Shown one piece after another: positions 24,701 through 33,536 of a stretch of DNA of 64,000 nt (positions are counted from its first letter, which is position 1; every line of letters starts with the position of its first letter). This DNA is from Pseudomonadota bacterium. Lineage in GTDB: Bacteria > Desulfobacterota > Binatia > Binatales > Binataceae. The position numbers were made by a program, and so were the translations under genes. The notes beneath the pieces were generated by a model that ran no database searches, was not told the origin of the DNA, and saw only the letters and a program-made list of their open reading frames with translations. The stretch lies in NCBI GenBank assembly GCA_021323675.1, contig JAJPKP010000070.1:62001-126000 (forward strand), written 5' to 3'.

Positions 24701-25003
24701 ATGAGCGCAACCATAATCGTGGCCGGCGAGATTCAGCTTGAGGTCGAGCTCGATGGTGAGCTTCATCGCCTGACCTGCGCGCGCGACGAGCCGCTGCTCA
24801 CGGCGATGCTGCGGGCCGGGTTGAAGGCGCCGAGTTCGTGCCGGATGGGCGAATGCGGCACCTGCATGTGCACGCTCGTCGAGGGAAAGGTGCATCTGCG
24901 CAACAACGAAGTGCTCGACCGAAACGACCTCGAGCAGGGCTGGATTCTCGCCTGCCAGGCCATCGCCGACACGCCAATCGTGAAAGTGCGGTTTCCCGAC
25001 TAG
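24701..25003 (+). CDS. Stand-alone plant-type [2Fe-2S] ferredoxin, 100 aa
   Basis: The cluster ligands are C-R-M-G-E-C-G-T-C-M-C (CX4CX2C) followed by I-L-A-C-Q about 35 residues later, as in plant-type ferredoxins and in the C-terminal domain of KshB. Here the domain is a separate protein with no FAD or NAD part. It begins directly after the SDR stop and lies 29 nt before the HsaC-like gene. It probably carries electrons to the KshA-like oxygenase, which would need a separate ferredoxin reductase encoded elsewhere. Confidence 0.88.
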   Translation: MSATIIVAGEIQLEVELDGELHRLTCARDEPLLTAMLRAGLKAPSSCRMGECGTCMCTLVEGKVHLRNNEVLDRNDLEQGWILACQAIADTPIVKVRFPD

Positions 25004-25032
25004 CGCGGGCGAACCCGTAAGCGGAGAGGACA

Positions 25033-25932
25033 ATGATCGATATCAGAGGACTGGCATATGTGGTCGCCGAAACAACCGATCCTTCCAAATGGATGCATTA
25101 CGGCGAGCAGGTGCTGGGCGCGATGGCATCCGACGCGCCCGGCGGCGGCGCGTATCTGAAAATCGACGACCGCGCCTTTCGGATTTTCGCCCAACCGGGA
25201 AATGCGGATTGCTACTTCGCCTCGGGATGGGAGGTCGCGGACCAGCGCGCCTTCGATTCCGCGGTTCGCGACCTGGAATCATCCGGCGCTCAGGTGATTC
25301 GCGCAACCGCGGGCGAGCTCGAAGCGCGGATGGCGCAGGAGATGGTGTGGATTCGCGATCCGTCGGGCAATCGGCACGAAATCGTATGGGGGTTCAGGAC
25401 CGATGGCGCGCGGTTCGTCTCGTCGCAGGGAGTCTCCGGTTTCGTGACCGGCGAGCTCGGGATGGGACACGCGGTGCTGCCCGCGCCGAACTTCGATCAG
25501 ACCTGGGCTTTCCTGCGCGATGTGATGGGGTTCGGCCTCACCGACATCCTGCGGCTGCGTTTCACGCCCGATCCGCAGGAGCCCGAAAAGCGCATCTACT
25601 TTCTCCATTGCAACAACCCGCGCCATCACAGCCTCGCTCTGTTCGAATTTCCGATGCCCAACGGATGCGTCCATCTGATGCTGGAAGTGAAATCGATCGA
25701 TGACGTCGGCCGCGCTTACGACCGGATGCTGAAGAACCAGGTCAAGCTGATGGCAACGCTGGGACGGCACGTCAACGACGAGATGATCTCCTTCTACATG
25801 GCGACTCCCGGCAATTTTCCAATCGAGTACGGCTGCGGCGGGCGCGTGATGGACTGGAGCCGCCACGTGGTGTTCGAGGCGACCGCCCCCAGCCACTGGG
25901 GCCACGACTTCAGCGTAGGCTTCAAGTTCTAG
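25033..25932 (+). CDS. hsaC: HsaC-like extradiol (meta-cleavage) dioxygenase, 299 aa
   Basis: Two-domain type I extradiol dioxygenase. The Fe(II) ligands are His in G-M-G-H-A-V-L (about 144), His in G-C-V-H-L-M-L-E-V (about 215) and Glu in F-P-I-E-Y-G-C-G (about 266). Further HsaC/BphC landmarks are present: N-P-R-H-H-S-L-A, T-L-G-R-H-V-N-D and, at the end, W-G-H-D-F-S-V-G. HsaC cleaves the A-ring catechol 3,4-DHSA. An AGAGGA ribosome-binding site precedes the ATG. It closes the dense operon. Confidence 0.9.
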   Translation: MIDIRGLAYVVAETTDPSKWMHYGEQVLGAMASDAPGGGAYLKIDDRAFRIFAQPGNADCYFASGWEVADQRAFDSAVRDLESSGAQVIRATAGELEARMAQEMVWIRDPSGNRHEIVWGFRTDGARFVSSQGVSGFVTGELGMGHAVLPAPNFDQTWAFLRDVMGFGLTDILRLRFTPDPQEPEKRIYFLHCNNPRHHSLALFEFPMPNGCVHLMLEVKSIDDVGRAYDRMLKNQVKLMATLGRHVNDEMISFYMATPGNFPIEYGCGGRVMDWSRHVVFEATAPSHWGHDFSVGFKF

Positions 25933-26098
25933 CCGCGAGAACTCCTCCCACCCCGCGCCAGCCGGCAGTTGTTCGGCCCCGCCGCCCGAGCGGCTCCGCC
26001 TTGCGCACAGTACCCACCCGCGATGATTGCGCGATAAGATGGCGCTATGGCGGTGTCGCGTCCTGGGTGATGCCGCGTTCGGATGAAGGAGCCAGACA

Positions 26099-27244
26099 GT
26101 GAAAACAGCCATTTGCGAGATGCTCGGAGTCGATTTTCCCCTCGTCGCGTTCAGCCATTGCCGCGACGTGGTTGCCGCCGTGACCCGCGCCGGCGCTTTC
26201 GCCGTGTTGGGCGCGACCGCCTTTACTCCCGATCAGCTTGAACTCGAACTCAAATGGATCGACGAGCACACCGACGGCAAGCGCTACGGCGTTGACGTGC
26301 TGATTCCCGAGAATCTCCTGACCAAGAACGAGAAGGGCGTCACGTACGGGATGCTCGAAGAGCGCGTCCCGCAGAAGCATCGGGACTTTGCGCGCGACCT
26401 GATGCGCAAATACGGCATCGAGCCCTCCCAGTCGATCGAAGAAGTGCGCCGGCGCCCGCCCGACGCACCTGTCTCGATGCAGCAGGAAAACGCGCTCAAG
26501 CTCCTCGAAGTTTCGTTCCGCCATCGCATCGGCCTTATCGCCAACGCGCTCGGCGTGCCGCCCCAGCCGATGATCGAGATGGGACGCAAGCATGGCGTGC
26601 CGGTTGCCGCGCTGGTCGGAGCGCCGGAGCACGCGGTGCGCCAGGCCGAGGCCGGCGTCGATATAATCGTCGCGCAGGGCGGCGAGGCGGGTGGTCATAC
26701 CGGACAGGTGGCGACGATCGTGCTGGTGCCCGAGGTAATTCGCGCCATCAAGCCGATTCGAAACATCCCGGTGCTCGCCGCCGGCGGCATCATGACCGGG
26801 CGCCAGATGGCCGCCTGCATCGCGATGGGCGCGGCGGGCGTATGGACCGGGTCGGTATGGCTGGCAACCAACGAATCCGAAACCACGCAAATCTTCCGTG
26901 AAAAGATGATCGCCGCCCGCTCCCGCGACACCGTCCGTTCCCGATGCCGCACCGGCAAGCCCACGCGCCAGCTTCGATCCGCATTCACCGACGCGTGGGA
27001 AGGGCCCGACAGTCCCGGCGCGCTGCCGATGCCGCTGCAGAGCCTGGTCAGCGAGCCGACCCTGGCGGCCGCCCAGTTGGCCGCCGAGCGCGGCAATCAG
27101 AAAGCGCGAGAGCTGGTTACCTACTTTGTCGGGCAGGGCGTCGGCCTCGTGGACAGCGTAAAGTCGTGCCGCACCGTGGTGCAGGAATTCATGGAGGATT
27201 TCGCCGAGGCGATCTCCGATTTGAACGCTGCGGTTGACGCGTAG
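26099..27244 (+). CDS. Nitronate monooxygenase-family flavoenzyme, IpdC-like, 381 aa
   Basis: The GTG start follows AAGGAG. A TIM-barrel FMN enzyme of the NMO/2-nitropropane dioxygenase family: 'GVDIIVAQGGEAGGHTG' and 'IPVLAAGGIMTGRQMAA' are the FMN-phosphate and substrate motifs, and 'GAAGVWTGSVWLATNES' follows. In mycobacteria the homologue IpdC works in steroid C/D-ring degradation. The position after the hsaC-like gene makes that role likely here, but a nitronate-oxidising role cannot be excluded. It is convergent with the HsaD-like gene, the stops being 12 nt apart. Confidence 0.8.
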   Translation: MKTAICEMLGVDFPLVAFSHCRDVVAAVTRAGAFAVLGATAFTPDQLELELKWIDEHTDGKRYGVDVLIPENLLTKNEKGVTYGMLEERVPQKHRDFARDLMRKYGIEPSQSIEEVRRRPPDAPVSMQQENALKLLEVSFRHRIGLIANALGVPPQPMIEMGRKHGVPVAALVGAPEHAVRQAEAGVDIIVAQGGEAGGHTGQVATIVLVPEVIRAIKPIRNIPVLAAGGIMTGRQMAACIAMGAAGVWTGSVWLATNESETTQIFREKMIAARSRDTVRSRCRTGKPTRQLRSAFTDAWEGPDSPGALPMPLQSLVSEPTLAAAQLAAERGNQKARELVTYFVGQGVGLVDSVKSCRTVVQEFMEDFAEAISDLNAAVDA

Positions 27245-27256
27245 GCGGCGCGCCGC

Positions 27257-28081
27257 TCAGCCGTTGCGCAGAAAGTCGAGGCAGGCGCGGTTGAAAAAAT
27301 CGCGATGCTCGACCATCACCCAGTGCCCGCATCGGTTGAGCAGCACCACGCGCGCCTGGGGACATCGCTCGACAATCTTCATCGCACCGCTTGCCGGATT
27401 GAAGCGATCGTTGGTTCCCCAGAACCCCAGCACCGGGCATCGAATCTCGCCGAGCTGATCGGTCATGTTCGCCACCCGCATCGTGGTGAGCACGGTGCGC
27501 GGCTGCGTGGCCGCGACGCTGACGCGTTCGGCGAGCAACTCGTCGGTGATGAGCGATGGGTCGTGCAACTGCAGCGTAAGCAGCCGGCGCATCGACTCCA
27601 TATCCATCGGTCCGGCGGTAAAGACCTGGATCATCTTCTGGATTCCTTCCATCTGCAGGTAAACCGGAAGGTCCTCCAGTCCGCCAGGCGCCATCAGAAT
27701 CAGCTTGCTGACGATCGAGGGATGGTCGAGGGTGTACCTGAGCGCGATTGCGCCGCCCAGCGAATTTCCCAAAAGCGCGCATCGCTCGATTCCGAGCTTC
27801 GAGATCAGGCCGTGGATTGCGGCGACAAAGAACTCGAGCACGTAGGCGGCATCCTCGGGCTTTGAAGAAAGTCCGAAGCCGGGCAGGTCGGGCACGATCG
27901 CGCGGAACCCGTTTTCAGCGAAAACCGGAAAATTGCCCTTGAAGTTGCTGTAGCCGCTCGCGCCCGGTCCGCTGCCATGAAGGAAAACGACCGGATCGCC
28001 GCTCCCTGCTTCATGATAGTGAAGCGTCATTCCAGCGTGGATGTTGAGATACTTTCCTTCGGGAATCGAAGCAGCCGCCAT
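27257..28081 (-). CDS. hsaD: HsaD-like meta-cleavage product hydrolase (alpha/beta hydrolase), 274 aa
   Basis: The oxyanion loop H-G-S-G-P-G-A-S-G-Y-S-N-F is the signature of BphD/HsaD hydrolases. The nucleophile is in G-N-S-L-G-G, the acid in T-N-D-R-F-N-P, and the His in C-G-H-W-V-M-V-E-H. It would hydrolyse the ring-A cleavage product 4,9-DSHA formed by HsaC. It is on the opposite strand to the operon, converging on the IpdC-like gene, so it must be expressed from its own promoter. Confidence 0.85.
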   Translation of the reverse strand: MAAASIPEGKYLNIHAGMTLHYHEAGSGDPVVFLHGSGPGASGYSNFKGNFPVFAENGFRAIVPDLPGFGLSSKPEDAAYVLEFFVAAIHGLISKLGIERCALLGNSLGGAIALRYTLDHPSIVSKLILMAPGGLEDLPVYLQMEGIQKMIQVFTAGPMDMESMRRLLTLQLHDPSLITDELLAERVSVAATQPRTVLTTMRVANMTDQLGEIRCPVLGFWGTNDRFNPASGAMKIVERCPQARVVLLNRCGHWVMVEHRDFFNRACLDFLRNG

Positions 28082-28236
28082 AGCGCCCTCGCGCGAGCAT
28101 CGTCACGCCCGCCCGATCGGGACGCATCGTCTGATCAGACTACCGCCGGCCACGGCCGGCCCCCTCCGCTTCGCCGCCAAATTCTCTTGCGAATTAATCG
28201 CGCGCGATCAAAGAGTGCATGCAGCGAGGACGAGCT

Positions 28237-29256
28237 ATGGCATCCAACGAAAAAGAAGCCTGGTTGGCGCAGGTCACCGAGCCCATTCTCGAACCCGGCC
28301 TGCCCATCATCGACCCGCATCATCATCTGTGGGACTTCCCCGGCAACCGTTACTTTCTCGACGAATTGCTGCGCGACACGGGCTCCGGCCATCGCGTGAT
28401 TGCGACCGTATTCGTGGAATGCGGCTCGATGTACCGGGCGGACGGTCCGCGCGAGATGAAGCCGGTGGGCGAAACCGAGTTCGTCGGCGGTATCGCCGCC
28501 CAGAGCGCAAGCGGCCGCTACGGCGACACTCGCGCCTGCGCGGGAATCGTGAGCTTTGCCGACCTGATGCTGGGTGCGGCGGTCGAGCCGGTGCTGCGCG
28601 CGCACATCGCGGCTTCATCGCGCTTTCGCGGCATCCGCCACGCGGCGGCATTCGACAAGAGTCCCGACATCCGCAGGTCGCATACGAATCCTCCTCCCGA
28701 GCTCTACAAGGAGAAGAGCTTCCGCGAGGGATTCGCGAAGCTCGGAGAGCTGGGGCTCAGCTTCGATGCGTGGAACTATCATCACCAGATTCCCGCGCTG
28801 ACCGAGCTTGCCCGCGCGTTTCCCGGTGTCACGATCGTGCTCGACCATTTCGGCGGGCCGCTCGGAATCGGCCCGTACGAGGGCAAGCGCGCGGAGATTT
28901 TCCGCCAATGGAAAGAGGACATCGCGGAGCTTGCGCGATGCACCAACGTGGTGGCGAAGCTCGGCGGCATCAACATGACCGTCAACGGATTCGGATGGCA
29001 CAAGCGGCCGAAGCCGCCGACCTCGGATGAGCTGGTCGCGGCGACCCGCGACTATTATCTACACGCGATCGACAAGTTCAGCCCGCGGCGATGCATGTTC
29101 GAAAGCAACTTCCCGGTGGACAAGGCATCGTGTTCCTACGCGGTGCTGTGGAACGCGTTCAAGAAAATCGCAGCCGGCTTCACCGCGGAAGAAAAGTCGG
29201 AGATGTTCCACGGAACCGCCGCCCGCGTCTATCGATTGCCAATCGCCGCGGCCTGA
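28237..29256 (+). CDS. Amidohydrolase family 2 (TIM-barrel metal hydrolase), 339 aa
   Basis: The ATG at 28237 is chosen because GAGGA at 28226-28230 lies 6 nt upstream; an in-frame ATG is at 28219. The metal motif is I-I-D-P-H-H-H-L-W-D (about residues 24-33). Further on are 'IVLDHFGGPLGIGPYEG' with a likely metal His, and C-M-F-E-S-N-F-P-V-D-K with the metal-site Asp. These match the lactonase/decarboxylase-like amidohydrolase 2 group. The substrate is unknown. It lies next to steroid genes and could act on a ring-derived lactone or acid (inference). A strong terminator follows. Confidence 0.82.
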   Translation: MASNEKEAWLAQVTEPILEPGLPIIDPHHHLWDFPGNRYFLDELLRDTGSGHRVIATVFVECGSMYRADGPREMKPVGETEFVGGIAAQSASGRYGDTRACAGIVSFADLMLGAAVEPVLRAHIAASSRFRGIRHAAAFDKSPDIRRSHTNPPPELYKEKSFREGFAKLGELGLSFDAWNYHHQIPALTELARAFPGVTIVLDHFGGPLGIGPYEGKRAEIFRQWKEDIAELARCTNVVAKLGGINMTVNGFGWHKRPKPPTSDELVAATRDYYLHAIDKFSPRRCMFESNFPVDKASCSYAVLWNAFKKIAAGFTAEEKSEMFHGTAARVYRLPIAAA

Positions 29257-29288
29257 TTGCCGGCGCTTCCCGCATCAATGCTAAACGA

Positions 29289-29322
29289 AAAGGGCCGGAG
29301 CGATGTTTTGCTCCGGCCCTTT
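29289..29322. terminator. Bidirectional intrinsic terminator
   Basis: AAAGGGCCGGAGC (29289-29301) pairs with GCTCCGGCCCTTT (29310-29322) in a perfect 13-bp stem with an 8-nt loop. The A-tract on one side and T-tract on the other let it act in both directions. It lies between two convergent amidohydrolase genes. Confidence 0.85.
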
Positions 29323-29348
29323 CCAGATGAGCAATCGAACTATGGCAA

Positions 29349-31085
29349 TTACGCGGAGCGGCCGCCCCGGAGCAGCTTGCCCGGAGTCGCGCCCGTGCAG
29401 CGGCCTTCGTCCCACGTTACTTCGCCGTTGACGACGATGGCGCGATAGCCGCGAGCGCGCTGCACGCGCCGCCATTCGCCGCCCGGGAAGTCGTGCGTGA
29501 TCTCGCCGACCCAGTCGGGCTCGACGCCGAGTCCGTTGAGATCGTACACCACCACGTCCGCCGCGAGTCCCTCGCGCAGCGTTCCGCGGTCACGGAAGCC
29601 CGCCGCGTGCGCGGGCAGCGCGGACAGGCGATAGTGCGCCTCTTCGAGCGTGATGCGCTGTTCGTCGCGCACCAGCCATCCGAGGAAATCGGTGGTGTAG
29701 GCGCCGCCGGTGAAGAACTTGGTATGCGCGCCGCCGTCGGACACGCCCGGAATTGTGAAGGGCGAGTCGTTGATCATCTCGGCGTAGAAGTCGGGATTGA
29801 AGCCGCGATTCGGGCCGAGGAACTCGACCTTCAGATCGCCGGCGATCGACAGATCGAGCATCACGTCAATCTCGTGCTTGTTCTCTTCCATCGCGATCTG
29901 CCCGACCGACTTGCCGACGTACTTTTCGAGCGCGGGATTATCGTTCGCCCACTGCACGATCAGATGGCGCAGCGGACCGCCGACGCCTTTCTGAATCACT
30001 TCCAGCTTCTTGTTGGCGGCATCGTGCTCGCGCTTGATCGCCTCGCGCAGCGCGGGGTCCTTCATCTTGGCGATCTTTTCCTCGTTCGTTCCCGTGGTCA
30101 CCGCACGCCACGCCGGGCTCGCATCGTAGAGGTTCCAATGCTCGAGGGTGAAGGCGAAACCGGTGCGCAACGTTGCCGTCTGCCCGAAGATGGGCAGTCC
30201 TTTTTCGCGGCAGCGCTTGAGCCAGGCGAGGCTTCGCTGATGAGGCTTCGGGTCGCGGCGCGCGGGCGCGATCGCGTTGTGCAGGATCGGGCGGTTGGCC
30301 TCGGCCGCGAGCCGCTCCAGGAACGCGAGGTCATCCTTGATGCGCCCGGTGGCCTGCGTGATCTGGATGAATCCTTCGTCGCGATCGCGCAGCACGCGCG
30401 CGAGGTTCAGGATGTCCTCGTCGCACATCGTGTCGGTAACCATCGGCGAGCCGTCGAAGTCGGCCTGGGTGGAATCCGGCCCGAGGCGCTGGATGGAAAA
30501 TCCGCACAGTCCCGCATCCATTCCTTCCGCGAGCAGGCGCGCCATCTCCGCCCGTTCCTTATCGGTGGCGGGCCGCGTCTTCGCCGCTTCGAGCCCCATC
30601 ACGTAGGTCATCAGCGAAGCGGTCGGGAGATACTGGATGCAGTTGACGCCCTTGGGCGAGCGGTCGAGCGAATCCATGTACTGCGGGATGGTTTCCCAGT
30701 CCCACTTCATCCCGGCCTTCATCGATTCGTACGGGATCGCCTCCGTGCGCGTCATCGTGAGCATCGAGCGCTCGCGAAAATCCGGCTTCACCGGAACGAA
30801 GCCGAATCCGCAATTGCCGAGGACCACCGAGGTCACGCCGTGCCATCCCGAGATCGTGCAGTACGGGTCCCATCGGATCTGCGCGTCGTAATGCGTATGC
30901 AGATCGACGAAACCGGGCGCGACGATCAGGCCGTCGGCATCGATCACCTTTTTGGCGAAGCCGGGGGCGCGGCCGCCGACTTGCGCGATCTTGCCGTCCT
31001 TGATCCATACGTCCGCTCGATAGCGCGGTACGCGGGTCCCATCGACCACGGTTCCGCCTTTGATTTGGATGTCGAATTCAGCCAT
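29349..31085 (-). CDS. N-acyl-D-amino-acid deacylase-type amidohydrolase, 578 aa
   Basis: Start at ATG 31083-31085, preceded by GGAGGAC. The open frame continues upstream, but that part is out of the family. The first 55 residues are the beta-sandwich start (I-Q-I-K-G-G-T-V-V-D-G-T), and the metal motif is G-F-V-D-L-H-T-H-Y-D-A-Q. Near the end, G-V-S-D-G-G-A-H-T is the metal Asp/His strand, and 'GTLREGLAADVVVYDLNGLG' closes the beta-sandwich. This is the D-aminoacylase/dihydroorotase-like group. Its substrate is an N-acyl amide or cyclic amide; a specific one cannot be named. Confidence 0.85.
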   Translation of the reverse strand: MAEFDIQIKGGTVVDGTRVPRYRADVWIKDGKIAQVGGRAPGFAKKVIDADGLIVAPGFVDLHTHYDAQIRWDPYCTISGWHGVTSVVLGNCGFGFVPVKPDFRERSMLTMTRTEAIPYESMKAGMKWDWETIPQYMDSLDRSPKGVNCIQYLPTASLMTYVMGLEAAKTRPATDKERAEMARLLAEGMDAGLCGFSIQRLGPDSTQADFDGSPMVTDTMCDEDILNLARVLRDRDEGFIQITQATGRIKDDLAFLERLAAEANRPILHNAIAPARRDPKPHQRSLAWLKRCREKGLPIFGQTATLRTGFAFTLEHWNLYDASPAWRAVTTGTNEEKIAKMKDPALREAIKREHDAANKKLEVIQKGVGGPLRHLIVQWANDNPALEKYVGKSVGQIAMEENKHEIDVMLDLSIAGDLKVEFLGPNRGFNPDFYAEMINDSPFTIPGVSDGGAHTKFFTGGAYTTDFLGWLVRDEQRITLEEAHYRLSALPAHAAGFRDRGTLREGLAADVVVYDLNGLGVEPDWVGEITHDFPGGEWRRVQRARGYRAIVVNGEVTWDEGRCTGATPGKLLRGGRSA

Positions 31086-31293
31086 AAAACGTCCTCCGCG
31101 GCGCGGACCGCCCGCCCGCGCCATTTGCGCACACTGTCGGCGCGTGTTTAGAGTCACCGCAGCTAATCCGTTCTTACAGCAATGCTAATCCGTTCCGCAA
31201 GCGACTTGAACGGTCGGTATGTGGACAATTGCGCGCCGTGATCCGAGCCGCCCGGGATGAGAAAATGGCCGCGGCTCACCGCCGCCGACTCTT

Positions 31294-32109
31294 ATGCAGG
31301 AAGACAACCCAGCATCCGGACATCAAACCCGCGCCGTGCTCAAGGAGCAGTACCGGGACTCGAGCAACTTCCGCAAGCGCACCGCGCTTCACGCGCGCTT
31401 CGGCACCAACCGCTACAGCTTCTATCGATGGATGTTCGATCAGTTCGACCTCTCCGCCGTATCGGCGATTCTCGAACTTGGATGCGGACCGGGGCTGCTA
31501 TGGCAGCAGAACGCCGACCGTCTCCCGGCCGGTGCGTCGATCGTCGTGTCGGATTTCTCCTGGGGGATGATTCGCGAGGCGCGCGCGAATATCGCCCCGC
31601 GCACCGGCTCGCGGCTTCGGTTCTGCCAGCTCGATGCGGCCGTGCTGCCGTTAAAGGACGCGAGCTTCGACGCGGCGGTCGCGATGCTGATGCTGTATCA
31701 TCTCGATGATCGTCCGGCGGCGTTGCGCGAAATCCGCCGCGTGCTGCGCGACACCGGCGCCCTGTACGCATCGACCATGGGTCATGCGCATCTGCGCGAG
31801 CTTCGCGAAATAGTCATCGCCGTCACCGGCCGCGGCGGCGTCTCGTCATCATCGGATCGTTTCGGCCTCGAGACCGGCTACGACCAGTTGAAGGCGGTGT
31901 TTCAATCGGTTGAAGTGCGGCGCTACGAGAGCGCGATGCGCATAACCGAGGTGCAGCCGGTGATGGATTATTTTATGTCCACCTCGCGCCTTCGCGCGCT
32001 GCCTGCCGCAAGAATAGACGCGCTCCGAACAGAACTGGAACGCGCGATCTCCGCACCGGGCGGCATCGCGGTTACCACCGACCTCGGCGTGCTCATCGCG
32101 CGCCCCTAG
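31294..32109 (+). CDS. SAM-dependent methyltransferase, 271 aa
   Basis: Motif I is I-L-E-L-G-C-G-P-G-L-L-W (about residues 60-71), with S-D-F-S-W-G-M at the ribose-binding strand and 'LPLKDASFDAAVAMLMLYHL' at motifs II-III. Methyltransferase domain 11 (UbiE/COQ5-like small-molecule type). A long N-terminal helical part (Y-R-D-S-S-N-F-R-K-R-T-A-L-H) is typical of this family. The substrate is unknown. A terminator hairpin follows, shared with the converging LLM gene. Confidence 0.85.
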   Translation: MQEDNPASGHQTRAVLKEQYRDSSNFRKRTALHARFGTNRYSFYRWMFDQFDLSAVSAILELGCGPGLLWQQNADRLPAGASIVVSDFSWGMIREARANIAPRTGSRLRFCQLDAAVLPLKDASFDAAVAMLMLYHLDDRPAALREIRRVLRDTGALYASTMGHAHLRELREIVIAVTGRGGVSSSSDRFGLETGYDQLKAVFQSVEVRRYESAMRITEVQPVMDYFMSTSRLRALPAARIDALRTELERAISAPGGIAVTTDLGVLIARP

Positions 32110-32147
32110 AGATTTGCTTGTCAGCGCGAATCGCGCTCGGATGAAAA

Positions 32148-32187
32148 GCGCTCCGGCCGGCGCCATCCGTGACGCCGGCCGAAGCGC
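32148..32187. terminator. Hairpin between convergent genes
   Basis: GCGCTCCGGCCGGCG (32148-32162) pairs with CGCCGGCCGAAGCGC (32173-32187), with one mismatch in 15 bp and a 10-nt loop. It is placed 38 nt after the methyltransferase stop and 12 nt before the stop of the LLM gene. Confidence 0.6.
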
Positions 32188-32199
32188 GAGGCAGACGGT

Positions 32200-33522
32200 T
32201 TAAAGCAAGCCGAGTTCCTTCAGCGGGCCTTTGTCCGCGACCGGAACCCGTTTCACTCCGGGCTGAATCTTCGATTGCCCGGGCGTCCGCTCGATCGCAT
32301 CCACCAGTCCGAGCGACTTGGCGTGCTCCTTGAGCGCCGGACCGACCTCCTGCGCCATCAGCCGCATGCTGGTCTGCCGATCCTTGTTGCTGATCGGCCC
32401 CTGCACGTTGAACACGACCAGCGATCCGGGCCGCAGCACCGCAAGGATCGTCTTCAGCTTGGCCGTGACGGTTTTCGGGCTGCCGATGATCAATTGATAC
32501 TGCGACTGCGCGCGCTTGTAGCCGGGTTCGAGCTTGCGATGCACTTCCTCGGGGTCAACCTTGCGCTCCTCGGTGTGGCCGCGAAGCTTCTCGCCGCTGA
32601 TGCCGAGCCAACTGCCATGCGGCTGCTTGGCGAGCCTGCGGATCGCATCCTTCGAATTGTAGCCCGGCGGCAAAGTATGCTCGGGGCGGGCGAAGGTGTT
32701 TTGTCCGCCGCCGAACAGAAAACCCTTGCCGAGTTCCTGCGCCTTCTCTTCCGTCTCCGCGATAAACGTCGGGATGACGTAGCCGAAGTTCTCGGGGCCG
32801 GCCTGGTAGCCGTTTCTTTGCGCTTCTTCGGCGTAATACTCCCACAGGTCGCAGGTCGGACCGAGCGATGTCCCGAGCCCGAAATACGGATAGGAGTGTT
32901 TCGCGCACCAGAGCACGGTCTCGGGGCTCAGCGTGCCTGGAATCCACATCGGGGGATACGGCTTCTGGTACGGCAGCGCCCACGGATTGACGTGGCGATA
33001 ATGGAAGTGCTTGCCTTCGTAGCGCCATGGCCCGGGCCTGGTCCACGCCTGCACGATGAAGTCGTGCGCCTCTTCGAAATATTCGCGGTTGTAGGAAGGA
33101 TTGGCGTTGTTGAAGAACTGCTCGCTGCCCGCGCCGCGAACCCATCCCGCAATCAGCCGCCCCCGCGAGATCAGATCGATCTCCGCCAGCTCCTCGGCCA
33201 TCCGCAAAGGATGCTTGATGATGGGCAGAGGGTTGCCGATGAGCAGGATGCGCGCGCGTTTGGTGATCCGCGCCAGGATGGCGGCTTCCACGTTCATCAC
33301 GCTGCCCATGCAGAACGGGTTGCCGTGATGCTCGTTCAGGGCGACGATGTCGAAGCCGACTTCTTCGGCGTAGCAGTTTTCATCGAGCCAGTAATTGTAT
33401 TCGTCGGAGGCCTTTTCCCGATCGAAGTACTTGTTGGAGACGCCGAAATGAGCGCCGTTCTGGAGGATCACTTCCTCGGGGACCCATCGGACCGGTCGTT
33501 CAGTGAAATATCCTATCTTCAT
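32200..33522 (-). CDS. LLM-class (luciferase-like) flavin-dependent oxidoreductase, 440 aa
   Basis: The N-terminus has the LLM barrel start (M-K-I-G-Y-F-T-E-R-P) and 'GFDIVALNEHHGNPFCMG', in which E-H-H is the usual flavin/substrate region. 'ELAEIDLISRGRLIAGWVRG' gives the G-R-x-x-x-G phosphate motif. Insertions make it longer than the usual 330-350 aa. It uses reduced FMN or F420 to oxidise a substrate such as an alkane, ketone or nitro compound; no substrate can be named. The alpha/beta hydrolase gene starts 15 nt upstream on the same strand, so the two form a probable operon. Confidence 0.85.
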   Translation of the reverse strand: MKIGYFTERPVRWVPEEVILQNGAHFGVSNKYFDREKASDEYNYWLDENCYAEEVGFDIVALNEHHGNPFCMGSVMNVEAAILARITKRARILLIGNPLPIIKHPLRMAEELAEIDLISRGRLIAGWVRGAGSEQFFNNANPSYNREYFEEAHDFIVQAWTRPGPWRYEGKHFHYRHVNPWALPYQKPYPPMWIPGTLSPETVLWCAKHSYPYFGLGTSLGPTCDLWEYYAEEAQRNGYQAGPENFGYVIPTFIAETEEKAQELGKGFLFGGGQNTFARPEHTLPPGYNSKDAIRRLAKQPHGSWLGISGEKLRGHTEERKVDPEEVHRKLEPGYKRAQSQYQLIIGSPKTVTAKLKTILAVLRPGSLVVFNVQGPISNKDRQTSMRLMAQEVGPALKEHAKSLGLVDAIERTPGQSKIQPGVKRVPVADKGPLKELGLL

Positions 33523-33536
33523 CGCGCATTCTCCCT

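Noticed and set aside
29493-31151. 552-codon plus-strand open frame
   Set aside because: Antisense to the D-aminoacylase-type gene; Arg/His-rich and without any motif.
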